64,000 nucleotides of DNA from Fodinicola feengrottensis (GTDB taxonomy: Bacteria; Actinomycetota; Actinomycetes; Mycobacteriales; HKI-0501): assembly GCF_010993775.1 (NCBI RefSeq), contig NZ_WOTO01000010.1, positions 1 through 64,000 of the forward strand, read 5' to 3'. The translations under genes and the position numbers were made by a program. The notes beneath the pieces are model-generated. The model did not search any database. It was not told the DNA's origin and worked only from the letters and a program-made list of their open reading frames with translations. Shown here piece after piece: positions 18,464-28,732 of the stretch (its first letter is position 1; every line of letters starts with the position of its first letter).

Positions 18464-20828
18464 GTGACGAGCCAGTTCGGAACGCTGCTGCGTCAGCTGC
18501 GGCGGCAGGTCGGGATGACCCAGGAACAACTGGCCGAACAGTCCGGGTTGGGCGTACGCACCATCCGGAGACTGGAAACCGGCGAGCCGACCGACCCCCG
18601 GTTGGGAACAGTAAAACTGCTTGCCGACGCGTTGGGCATCGCGCCGCAAGAGCGCCAGAACCTGCTGTCCGAAGCCGGCGGCGCAACGCCCCCGGACCCG
18701 CCCCCGGACGCCGTTCCGGTCGCCAGTGAACCGGCCGGCCAGCAGCGCGGTACGCCCTCGGCGGCCGGGATCGCGCTGGCCGAAGCCGCCGGCCAGCTGG
18801 CCCAGGTGGTCAGCGACCGCTGGCAGCGCGAGGAGGAACAGCGCCGGATCCACGACCCGTTTCCGCTGCCGGTCCGGTGGCGGCCGGTGGCCGCGGAGCT
18901 GACCGACCACTGGGACAACATCCGCCGCATTCCGGCCGGGGCCACGTCCGGCCCGTTGGACCTGGCCGGCGACCTCGCCGCGATCGCCGACACGTACCAG
19001 CGGATTCCCTCCGGACGGCTGGTGGTGCTGGGCCGCGCCGGATCTGGGAAGACGGTCCTGACCTCGCGATTCGCCCTGGACTACCTGCGCACGCGGACCA
19101 GCGCCGACCCGGTGCCGGTGATCTTCAGCCTCGGGTCTTGGGATCCGACGACCACCGCCCTGCGGGACTGGCTGACCGATCAGCTGCTGCGCGACTACCC
19201 CGGCCTCGCGGCGAGGGCACCGGCCCGGTCGACGCTGGCCGCCGCACTGGTCGGGGCCGACCTGATCCTGCCGGTGCTGGACGGGTTCGACGAGATCGCC
19301 GACGGTCTGCACGGCCCCGCGTTGGAAGCACTCAACGCCTCCTCATTGCCGTTGCTGCTGACCAGCCGTCCCGGCGAGTACGCGCGAGCGGTGGCGGCGA
19401 CCGATGTGCTGACCCGCGCCGCCGGGGTCGAGCTGACCGATCTCACCCCGGCCGACCTGGTCAACTACCTCCCCCGCAGCACCCGCCCGAACGCGCCGGG
19501 CAATGGCTCACCCAGCAGCGGTACCACCGGGACCGTGTGGGATCCCGTCCTGAACGAGCTGTCCGCCCACCCGGAACGCCCGGCGTGCGCCACCCTCGCC
19601 GCGGTCCTGAGCACCCCATTGATGGTCGTCCTCGCCAGGACCGTTTACAGCGACACCCTCGACCCTGACCCGGCGGCGCTGCTGGACACGCACCGTTTCC
19701 CCAGCTCGCAGGCCTTGGAAGAGCACCTGCTGGGCAGCTTCGTACGCACCGTCTACCGGCACCAGCCGCACCACCACCGGAAATGGGACCCCGAAGATGT
19801 CCAGCGCTGGCTGGGTTACCTCGCGCGGCACCTGGATCGGCGCGGCACGTACGACCTCGCGTGGTGGCAGCTCGGCGACTCGCTGCGCCGTTCGTCGCGC
19901 ATCCTCATTGTCGTGCTGACGGCCGCGCTGGCCACCGCCGGTTCCGACTGGCTCGTCTCGCTGCCCCTGGACCTGACCAGGTACGGAGGCTCGTTCGGAC
20001 TCGGCGCCGGGCTGCTGGACGGCGTGCTGGTCGGCTCGCTGGTCGGCCTCGCCTTCGGGCTCGTGTACGGGCTGATGGTCGGATACGGCGGGGTCCGGTT
20101 CGAACCCGCCCGCGTCCGCGTACGGCTGCCCCGGCCGGGGCGGCAGAACCGGCGGCGGCCTCGTCCGCAGGTTCGCCGGCAGGTTCGGCGGCGGCCTGCT
20201 GGGCGGGTTCGCGGTGGGCCTCGGGTACGGGCCGGTGACCGCGGTGGCGCGGGGGCTGTTCTACGGGTTTGCGGCCGACCTCGGGGTGGTGGTCAAGGTC
20301 GCGCTGATCAACACCCTGGTGACCGGAACAGTGTTCGGGCTCGCGGCCGGGTCGACGTTCGGGCTCACCGCGGTCCTGGAGGCACCGCTGGATCTGAGCG
20401 CGGCGACCAGCCCGACCGGGCTGCTCGTCACGAACCGTACGACCGTGGTTCGCCAGGCGCTGATGCTTGGCGTGCTGCTCATGGTCGCGATCATCTTTGG
20501 CGGCCAGTTGGTTGTGGACCTCCTCCAGGGAACGCTGGGACCGCTCGTCTGGGGCATGCCCGACTCGCTCGTCATCGGGGCGGTGGGCGGGCTGGGAGGC
20601 GGGCTCTCGTACGCGTTCGCCTTCACTGCCTGGGGCCAATGGGTCGTCCTGTCACGCATCTGGTTGCCGCTGACGGGCCGGCTGCCCTGGGCGACGGTCG
20701 CCTTCCTGGACGACGCTTACCGGCGCGGCGTCCTGCGTCAGGCCGGTGCGGTTTACCAGTTTCGCCACGCCCGGCTCCAGGACCACCTCAGCCGTACTTT
20801 CGCAGCTCGCGGCGACGACCGGTCGTAA
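18464..20828 (+). CDS. XRE-family HTH plus NACHT NTPase with C-terminal membrane segments (one frameshift)
   Basis: About 788 residues. GTG 18464 is preferred (VTSQFGTLLRQLRRQVGMTQ); an ATG at 18434 is possible. HTH_XRE at residues 5-60 (QEQLAEQSGLGVRTIRRLE). NACHT domain: Walker A GRAGSGKT at about 190, Walker B ILPVLDGFDEI at about 268, and LLLTSRPGEYA sensor region. After a frame change near 20150, the C-terminal part is rich in Gly and hydrophobic helices (for example LMVAIIFGGQLVVDLL), suggesting at least six membrane spans. HTH-NACHT-TM proteins are known in actinomycetes as possible STAND sensors; a defence role is inferred only. Confidence 0.8.
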
Positions 20829-20938
20829 ATGGCCGGCCGCTGGCCTGGTACGCGGACGATCCGGACGAAACGATCAATCTTGCCTTTGACCCCACACCCT
20901 GGGTCATCCGCAGCATCGACCACAGACGAGGAGAAACC

Positions 20939-21693
20939 GTGACGAGAAGGCTCAGTCCGCCACGACTGCGATGGGGTTTGGCCACGTGCTGTCGATCGCC
21001 ACCGCCGCCAGCGTGACCATCGGGTCGGCCGCTGCGGCCCAGGCCACCGCGGTACGCCCAGCCGGGGCCTGCGGTCCGGTCATGTTCGTGGTTCCCGGCT
21101 ACCAGGACGGCGGGGCTTTCAAACTCCTGGACCGGAATTTCTCGCCCGGCGGAGCCGACCCCGTACGCATCCCCTACCCCAACAGTGTCACCGACGTGAA
21201 CCTCTACAGCGATGTCGACGCCGGTGTCGCCAACCTCAGGACGGCGCTCTACAACCTGTACGTCACCTCAGGATGTGACCTCAGCACGAAGGTCTACATC
21301 GTCGGGTTCAGCCTCGGCGCGCTGGTCGCGGGCACCGTCCTGGAAACCGAACCGCCGGGCCGGAACATCCAGGGCGTGCTTTTCTCCGACGGCCGCCGCC
21401 AGCCCGGCGAGTCGAACTGGCCGGGCGACCCCGGCGGGCTCATCGGTTACCTAAACGTGCCCGGCCCCGGTGGCACCGGCGACCGTCCGCTCGACGGATT
21501 CAAGTACCCGACGCTGAGCCTCTGCAACGGGCCGAACTCGGCCGGCGGAGCGGACCTCATCTGCTTCGGCGGCAACAACCTGGACAGCTACCGCACCTCG
21601 CACCCGTACTACAGCTTCGATGTGGCCACCGAACTGAACATCCACGGCGAGGGCCCGTACCCATACAACCTCCGCAACCGCGTCATTCCGTAA
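20939..21693 (+). CDS. Secreted PE-PPE/cutinase-like serine hydrolase (one frameshift in signal peptide)
   Basis: About 250 residues. GTG 20939 follows gaggagaaacc, the best start; the signal peptide (VTRRLSPPRLRWG then SIATAASVTIGSAAAAQATA) changes frame near 20985. The mature part begins ACGPVMFVVPGY. Nucleophile elbow VGFSLGALVAG at about residue 120; a His in LNIHGEGPY near the C-terminus could complete the triad. Overall it resembles PE-PPE-domain and cutinase-like hydrolases that act on lipids or esters outside the cell. It follows the NACHT gene by 110 bases. Confidence 0.7.
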
Positions 21694-21744
21694 GCCGCCT
21701 CGGACCCGAACCGAGGAGCGTTTCCCTGGTTCGGAGGAACCGTC

Positions 21745-21792
21745 ACTCAGGGCCACGTTTGGTGCGAGCGCACCAAACGTGGCCCTCTGAGT
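21745..21792. terminator. Bidirectional hairpin terminator
   Basis: Near-perfect inverted repeat: AGGGCCACGTTTGGTGC, loop GAGC, GCACCAAACGTGGCCCT, with further pairing of the flanking ACTC/GAGT. It lies between the convergent hydrolase (ends 21693) and the Gly-Asp-Ser repeat gene (ends 21867). Confidence 0.8.
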
Positions 21793-21866
21793 GCGACTAG
21801 GAAGATGAGACAGCGGAGGCCGTACGCATTGACCTACGCGTCGAGCGCGGCCACCACTTCCCGCAG

Positions 21867-23135
<1,269 letters not shown>

Positions 23136-23143
<8 letters not shown>

Positions 23144-23468
23144 GACTGATCTCCCCGAAAAAAAAGCCGCGCGACATGGTGTCGGCGGCCTCGTAGTTGT
23201 CGATGCCGCGATGGCCCGCGTCGGCGAGCAGACCGGGAACCTGGACCGATTTCCGCATCGCCTTGGCGATGATGGTGGCTCTGGGCTGGTACGTCTGGAG
23301 GAAGGTCTGACCGAGGAGGTCGCTGCCCGTCTGTCCAGATGCACCGCTGATCGCACCATGAGCGGACGACCAGTTGGACGTAAGGTCCTGACCTGCCTGT
23401 CCCAGTACTGTCATGGCGTATCGGGCATCGTCGGTGATCATGGAAATGTCACCAGAATCGGTTGCCAT
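23136..23468 (-). CDS. WXG100-like small ESX-associated protein
   Basis: A 110-residue helical protein. ATG 23468 (MATDSGDISMITDDARYAM). It contains the SNWSSAHGAISGAS turn (a W-x-x-x variant of the WXG hairpin) between two helices. It ends 8 bases inside the next gene, which carries a WXG100-like domain. In ESX systems such small proteins pair as dimers with a larger substrate, so this is probably the partner or chaperone of the Gly-Asp-Ser protein. No ESX core genes are in the window. Confidence 0.65.
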
Positions 23469-23607
23469 TTGCGTGCTCCCATCCCACGGCTGCGATTTGT
23501 CACTCAGTCTCAGCAGTGCCGGGTGGGGTGTCACAGCCTTGTCAGGTTCATGCCAGATCCGACCGGCGTACGAGTGATGTCGGAATTCTGCTGCCCACCG
23601 AGACGAG

Positions 23608-24100
23608 TCAGGGATGACGCTGGCTGGCGTCCCCGTTCGACGTTCCCCGGATGGACTCGACGACGGCGTCCTGCGCCGCGTGGGTGGTCCGCAGGAAGTC
23701 GAGTACGAGCCGCAGCTCGCCGTCGCCGTACTTGTGCAGGCGGGCTTCGCCGTGCTGGCGGGGGGGGGCCAGCAGCGGGGTGATCGCGTCGACGAGCTTC
23801 GCGGTGGGTACGACCAGTTTTGCGCCGGCCGTGCTGCGGGTCATCGTGCCGGGTGGCGTATCCAGCGCGTTCCAGGCGGTCGACCAGGGTGGTCATGGAA
23901 CCGCGGGTCAGGTGCAGCCGAGCGCCGAGCTGGCTGGCGGTTTGCGGTCCTTCCCGCACGATCAGGTCCAGGCAGCGCAGGTCCGTGCGGTTGACCCCCA
24001 ACGCGTCGGGCAAGGCCTGGTCGCGGTCGTCATAGACGGCCTGCAAATCGGCCAGGGCCGCGCTCACCTGAGCGACCAGCGCCTTTCGACTCGGCGGCAT
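23608..24100 (-). CDS. MarR-family transcriptional regulator (one frameshift)
   Basis: About 163 residues. ATG 24100 follows ggagg. Winged helix: DLRCLDLIVREGPQTASQLG, then LHLTRGSMTTLVDRLERAGY and the wing (TRHDDPQHGRR). The frame changes near 23850 around a G-run at 23760-23850, and the C-terminal dimerisation helix is read as LRLVLDFLRTTHAAQDAVV. Divergent from genes at 24187-25826, with a long inverted repeat between them. Confidence 0.82.
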
Positions 24101-24113
24101 TCGACCTCCAAAG

Positions 24114-24170
24114 ATGTTTGACAATCAAGCATACTTGCCCTAGTGTCCTACTTGCTTGATAGTCAAACAT
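24114..24170. promoter_or_regulatory. MarR operator region
   Basis: Inverted repeat ATGTTTGACAATCAAGCA (24114-24131) and TTGCTTGATAGTCAAACAT (24152-24170), almost perfect, about 20 bases apart, with a third partial TACTTGC copy between. Lying between the divergent marR and 24187 genes, it is the likely MarR binding site. Confidence 0.7.
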
Positions 24171-24186
24171 AACGGAGGGGTTCCCG

Positions 24187-24369
24187 ATGTCGAAGGAAAA
24201 ACAAGAACACGGTCTGATCGACTTCACCGACCAACTGGCCGGTGGAGTGCTGTCCTGGATCGCCGGCAAGGACACCATCCGATCTGGACGCTCGGCGGTG
24301 GATTCCACGCTCGGCGAGCTGGTGTCGTGGACCGGGCTGGTACGGGCCGGTGACCGTCGTGCTCGGTAG
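24187..24369 (+). CDS. Small protein of unknown function
   Basis: A 60-residue product with a good ribosome binding site (ggagggg, 8 bases before the ATG). Sequence starts MSKEKQEHGLIDFTDQLAGG. No family recognised and no membrane segment. It could be a complete small protein or the front of a longer gene cut by an indel. It is the first gene behind the MarR operator and overlaps the hydrolase start at 24350, so the two are probably co-transcribed. Confidence 0.45.
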   Translation: MSKEKQEHGLIDFTDQLAGGVLSWIAGKDTIRSGRSAVDSTLGELVSWTGLVRAGDRRAR

Positions 24370-25826
24370 TCGGCTGCCGGCCACCTTTGCCGGTCTGACA
24401 CTGGTCGCCGCGCTGGCGGCCCCCACCGGTACGACTGCCGCTGCTCCCGCCGGGGCCATCGCGTGGACGACGTGCGAACAGCCGGCGGCGGCGAAATACC
24501 AGGCGCGGTGCGGCACCGTACGAGTGCCGGTGGACTGGGCGAAGCCGTCGGGACCGTCGATCGCGCTGGCGCTGCTGCGAGTTCCGGCCACCGGCGACTC
24601 GACCGGCACGGTGGTGTCGGATTCGGAGGAACTGGCCGGCTACGGCGGCTCCCAGATCTCGTTCTTCCTTCAGCACGGCGGAAACTACCTGTCACGGCTG
24701 CCCCGTACGCACGCCACGAAGGACATCGTCATCTTCGACCCGCGCGGACTTGGCGGCAGCGCCGGCGTGCACTGCGCGGTGCCAGGCCACGACCCGGCTG
24801 TCTCCAGCTTCGCGACCTCGGTCGGCACGTACGACCGGCTGCTCGCCCACAATGCCGCCACCTTCGCCGGCTGCCAGGGCACCGCGGGCCTGACCGCGCA
24901 CATGGGCGTCCACGATCAGGTACGCGACCTGGACGCGATCCGTTCAGCGCTTGGCGAGTCGCGGCTGAACTGGCTGGCCAGGCCGACGGCGGCGAACGCG
25001 GAGCGGCGTACGCGGCCGCCTATCCCGGCCGTACCGGCGCCATCGTCCTGGACGCGGCGGTCGACCCGAACCGGTCGGCGGCGGTACGGGCGATCGACGC
25101 GGCCAGCGCCGAGGAGACCGCGTTCACCCATTTCGCGACCTGGTGCGACACCGACACCACCTGCGCGCTGCACGGCCAGGACGTGGGCAAGGTCTTCGAC
25201 CAGGTCGTCGCCAAGGCCGACGCCGGCGGTGTGTCGAACCAAGCGCCGTCTCCCCGACCACTCACCGGCGCCGAAATCCGCATCACCGCCGGGCAGTATC
25301 TGGCCGGCTATCCCTTCGCGTGGCCGGGCCTGGCCGCCGGCATAGCCAGCGCCGCCAACGGCAACGGCCAGACCTTCGCCACCTATTCGGCCCTCACGTA
25401 CACCGACCCCGACTACACCGCCAGCCGCATCCAGACCTGCGCCGACAGCCCCGCACCCGCCGGCCTGCCACGGTTGAGAGACTCCTGGCCCAACTGGTCC
25501 GACGAAGCGCACCCCACACCGGCGGCCTCTCGATCGCCTGGGAGGCGATGGCCGGCTGCGTCGGCCAGCCGACAGCCCATCCGTACACCCTTCCCGCCCG
25601 CGTCCGGCCGAGCTCGTCCATCCTGGTCACCGGCACCACCGGCGACCCCATCTCCCCGTACGCATGGACCCGGAGCCTGGCCAGCGACCTGGCCGGCAGC
25701 CGACTGGTCACCGCCACGATCGACGGCCATGGCGCCTTCGACAACTCACCCTGCGCCGACGGCGTGATCGACGGATATCTCGCGAACGGAACGCTCCCCG
25801 CGGCCAACCTCGTCTGCCGGACCTAA
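24350..25826 (+). CDS. Secreted alpha/beta hydrolase of the tripeptidyl aminopeptidase type (frameshifts)
   Basis: About 492 residues. GTG 24350 starts a signal peptide (VTVVLGSRLPATFAGLTLVA...GTTAAAPA). The mature part resembles the SlpD/SlpE/Tap family: CGTVRVPVDWAKP, then IVIFDPRGLGGSAGVHC. The region expected to hold the GxSxG elbow spans a frame change near 24970 and is not read cleanly. A second change is near 25510. C-terminus: SSILVTGTTGDPISPYAWT and the catalytic His in IDGHGAFDNSPC, both typical of the family. The protein probably cleaves peptides or esters outside the cell, under MarR control. Confidence 0.78.
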
Positions 25827-25897
25827 GCACGGCAGACCTGGAATTCTCGGGATTTCGGGTCGCCGGCGCACATTTGGCGCGGTCGTATAGTGGCCTG

Positions 25898-26536
25898 ATG
25901 AACGCGCGGGCGGGGGCGCCGAATGAGTTCGTTGTGCAGGTCGATCAGGGCGTCGTGGCCCAGGCCCGGGCGACCACGTTGCGGGCGTTGACTTTCTCCG
26001 CCGGGGTGAGCCTGGTCGGCGGCGGGCTGATCCTTGGCATCGGGATCCTGGTCGGCTTCTTGATCGCGACCGTTGGCGGCGAACCGCTACAGGCCTTCTG
26101 GCTTGGCCCGATTGTCGTGCCAGGACTCTTCCTGACGTACGACGGATGCCGCAAGCGCGCCAGGATCCGGCGGCTCCGCACCACCTGGGCGGCCAGCGGG
26201 ATCGCTCCGGTCGCGATGCGGTTCTCCCCGCTCGGGCTGCGGGCCAGCATCGACGCGGCGCCGGACTCGGTCTTCCTGCCGTGGAGCACGGTCGCGGGAC
26301 TCCGCCGCCACGCCTGGCGAGGTCAGCAGTCCCTCGTGATCGACCTGATGCCCGGGGTCAGTCCGGCGACCCCCGGCGTACAAGGCATCGCGCACCCCGA
26401 GGTCCAGCGCGTCCTGCACCGGAAGGTGCTGGGCACCACCGGACTTCGGGTCGCGACCCGAGTTCTCCGGCAGCCGGTTCCGGAGATCGACCAGGCGCTG
26501 GCCGCTTTCACCTCGGGACGGCTCCGCATTCGCTGA
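25898..26536 (+). CDS. Membrane protein with two transmembrane helices (YcxB-like?)
   Basis: A 212-residue protein. ATG 25898 (MNARAGAPNEFVVQVDQGVV). Two adjacent hydrophobic helices, AGVSLVGGGLILGIGILVGF and LGPIVVPGLFLTYDG, at residues about 35-85. A soluble C-terminal domain follows: VAMRFSPLGLRASIDAAPDS, FLPWSTVAGL and so on. This layout resembles the YcxB-like membrane proteins (two helices plus a PH-like domain with a PWS motif), but I am not certain. Function unknown. Convergent with the TetR gene at 26544. Confidence 0.65.
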   Translation: MNARAGAPNEFVVQVDQGVVAQARATTLRALTFSAGVSLVGGGLILGIGILVGFLIATVGGEPLQAFWLGPIVVPGLFLTYDGCRKRARIRRLRTTWAASGIAPVAMRFSPLGLRASIDAAPDSVFLPWSTVAGLRRHAWRGQQSLVIDLMPGVSPATPGVQGIAHPEVQRVLHRKVLGTTGLRVATRVLRQPVPEIDQALAAFTSGRLRIR

Positions 26537-26543
26537 GCAGCGG

Positions 26544-27107
26544 TCAAACCTGCGCCCGCATCCCTGCCCACAGCAGGTCGACCAGGGCTTTCGTGTCGGC
26601 TTTCCAGTTGCCTTCCGGGTCGAGGAACATCAGGCCGCCGAGGCCGCGCATCAGGGTCTCGACGGTCAGGTCCGCTCGGATCAGGCCGGCCTCGACGTTG
26701 GCTTTTCGCAGCGTGTCCAGCGCATCCAGCAGCGACTTGTACGTGTGCGTGGGTAGCTCGCCCGGGCCAGCCCGCAGGGCGGTCATCAGCCCGCGTTTGG
26801 TCATCATGTAGTGCGCCAGGTGGTCGATCACCCAGACGCGGAAGGCGTTGTCGGGTGACTGCCGTTCCAGCAGGGTGGGCACGATGTCGATGAGGTGGTT
26901 CACCTCGCGTTGGTAAACGGCCAGGATCAGGTCCTCTGGCGTGGGGAAGTGCCGATAGACGGTCCCGACGCCGACGCCGGCCAGTTTCGCGATCCCGTTG
27001 TACGACACGTCTCCGGTGCGTCTCAACGCCTCGGCCGCGACAACCAGGATGCTCTCGTGATTGCGTCGGGTGTCCGCCCGGCGCGGGCTGACCGATCCCG
27101 TCGGCAT
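26544..27107 (-). CDS. TetR-family regulator
   Basis: A 187-residue regulator. ATG 27107. HTH in residues 14-60: ESILVVAAEALRRTG, YNGIAKLAGVGVGTVYRHFP. The effector domain is of the common SbtR-like type (NAFRVWVIDHLAHYM). It is divergent from the molybdenum hydroxylase operon; palindromes in the intergenic region (27162-27218) are its likely binding sites, so it probably controls that operon in response to a small molecule. Confidence 0.88.
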   Translation of the reverse strand: MPTGSVSPRRADTRRNHESILVVAAEALRRTGDVSYNGIAKLAGVGVGTVYRHFPTPEDLILAVYQREVNHLIDIVPTLLERQSPDNAFRVWVIDHLAHYMMTKRGLMTALRAGPGELPTHTYKSLLDALDTLRKANVEAGLIRADLTVETLMRGLGGLMFLDPEGNWKADTKALVDLLWAGMRAQV

Positions 27108-27161
27108 CCTTCCTCCTGGTCTCGCTAGCGCGCTTCTGGAATGCCCGGCCTTCGTTTGCCA

Positions 27162-27218
27162 AGCGGATTTTAATCCGCTAGCCTCGGTCGAGCAAGCCGA
27201 AGCGGATTTCTATCCGGA
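27162..27218. promoter_or_regulatory. Two TetR operator-like palindromes
   Basis: The first is AGCGGATTTTAATCCGCT (27162-27179), a perfect palindrome; the second is AGCGGATTTCTATCCGGA (27201-27218), imperfect. They lie between the divergent tetR and hydroxylase genes. The 39-base spacing suggests two dimers on nearly the same face of the helix. Confidence 0.65.
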
Positions 27219-27297
27219 TCGGCGCCAACCCCAGAATACCCACAAGCCATGCGGCCGGAAGCCTGGCTGCATGGCGATCCGCGGGAAAGAGATCCCA

Positions 27298-27780
27298 GTG
27301 GACATCTCACTTGACATCAATGGCAGGTCGGAGCCGCTCAGCGTCGATCCGGGCGTGACGCTGCTGGACGCCCTGCGCGAACGGCTCGGCGTCACCGGTC
27401 GAAGAAGAAAGGCTGCGACCGCGGCCAGTGCGGCGCCTGCACGGTGCACGTCGACGGTAAGCCAGTGCTCGCCTGCCTTACCCTCCCTCGCCGCCACCGT
27501 ACGGCGGCCGGTGACCACGGTCGAAGGACTGTCCACCGGGGACGAGCTGCATCCGGTTCAGCGGGCGTTCGTGGATCAGGACGCATTGCAGTGCGGCTTC
27601 TGCACGTCCGGCCAGATCATGTCCGCGGTCGCCGCGGTGCGTGAGGATGTGTCGGATGTACGCGAGTTCATGTCGGGCAACCTCTGCCGCTGCTCGGCGT
27701 ACCCGAACATCATCGCCGCGATAAAGCAGGCATCAGAGCAGGCGGCAGCAGACACGAGGCGGGCCGATGCGACCGTTTGA
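27298..27780 (+). CDS. Molybdenum hydroxylase, 2Fe-2S subunit (compensating frameshifts)
   Basis: About 160 residues; the electron-transfer subunit of a xanthine dehydrogenase / aldehyde oxidase family enzyme (YagT/XdhC type). GTG 27298 ([14 protein letters not shown]) is chosen, with ATG 27271 as alternative. The plant-ferredoxin-type cluster CDRGQCGAC is read only in another frame between about 27405 and 27500, so two indels cancel each other. The second cluster is intact: [10 protein letters not shown] and [12 protein letters not shown]. Start of a three-gene operon; the next ATG overlaps its end by 14 bases. Confidence 0.85.
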   Translation: MDISLDINGRSEPLSVDPGVTLLDALRERLGVTGRRRKAATAASAAPARCTSTVSQCSPALPSLAATVRRPVTTVEGLSTGDELHPVQRAFVDQDALQCGFCTSGQIMSAVAAVREDVSDVREFMSGNLCRCSAYPNIIAAIKQASEQAAADTRRADATV

Positions 27781-28732
27781 GCTGACCAGGGCCGCCACGG
27801 TGCAGGACGCACTCGAGTCCACCGGCGCCTTCCTCGCTGGCGGCACCACGCTGGTGGATCTGATGAAGCTGGACGTCCTCACGCCGCCATGCGTGCTGGA
27901 CATCAACGACCTCCCGCTGCGCGGCATCAGTACGTCCGACGGCATGCGTTTTGGCGCGCTGGAACGGATGGCCGACGTCGCGGCACATCCCGGCGTTTAC
28001 CCCGCGATCTCCAAGGCCCTGGTGCTCAGTGCCTCGCAGCAGCTGCGGAACATGGCGAGCATCGGCGGCAACCTGATGCAGCGCACCCGGTGTTCGTACT
28101 TTCGCGACGTCACCATGCCGTGCAACCGGCGGGTTCCGGGCAGTGGATGCCCCGCGATCGGCGGCACCAACCGGATGCACGCGATCCTGGGCACCAGCGA
28201 CGCCTGCGTGGCGACCCACGCCAGCGATGTCGCGGTAGCGCTGGTCGCACTGGACGCCGAGGTCGTACTGACCAGCGCGGACGGGACCCGGACGCTCCCG
28301 CTGCGGGACTTCTACCGAGTTCCGGGTTCGACCCCCGAGGTGGAGAACGACCTGCGTGCCGGCGAACTGATCACCGAGGTGTACGTGCCCCGGCTGGACT
28401 GGGCCGCCACCTCCACGTACGTGAAGGTGCGCGACCGCCAGTCGTACGAGTTCGCGTTGTGCTCGGCCGCGGTCGCCCTCGACGTACGCGACGGCCGGAT
28501 CCTGGACGCCCGGGTCGCGGTCGGTGGTGGGGTGGCGACGGTGCCGTGGCGGTTGACGGCGGTCGAGGCCGCGCTGCAAGGAGCGCAGCTGACTGAGGAG
28601 GCCTTCGCGGACGCTGCTTCGGTGGCGGCCGAGGGCGCGCATCCGTTGTCCGGCAACGAATTCAAGACCACCCTGCTGACGCGGACCATCGTCCGCGCGC
28701 TGCTGGAGCTGACCGAAGGGAGCCACCGATGA
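27767..28732 (+). CDS. Molybdenum hydroxylase, FAD-binding subunit
   Basis: A 321-residue protein of the YagS/CoxM type. It carries the FAD-binding motifs AGGTTLVDLMK (residues 24-34) and SIGGNLMQRTRC (about 100-111). The second is followed by SYFRD and three further Cys that in YagS-like subunits bind an extra 4Fe-4S cluster (CSYFRD, CNRR, GCPAIGG). This marks the enzyme as the PaoABC-like aldehyde oxidoreductase branch more than classical xanthine dehydrogenase. The stop overlaps the start of the large subunit by 4 bases (ATGA). Confidence 0.88.
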   Translation: MRPFELTRAATVQDALESTGAFLAGGTTLVDLMKLDVLTPPCVLDINDLPLRGISTSDGMRFGALERMADVAAHPGVYPAISKALVLSASQQLRNMASIGGNLMQRTRCSYFRDVTMPCNRRVPGSGCPAIGGTNRMHAILGTSDACVATHASDVAVALVALDAEVVLTSADGTRTLPLRDFYRVPGSTPEVENDLRAGELITEVYVPRLDWAATSTYVKVRDRQSYEFALCSAAVALDVRDGRILDARVAVGGGVATVPWRLTAVEAALQGAQLTEEAFADAASVAAEGAHPLSGNEFKTTLLTRTIVRALLELTEGSHR

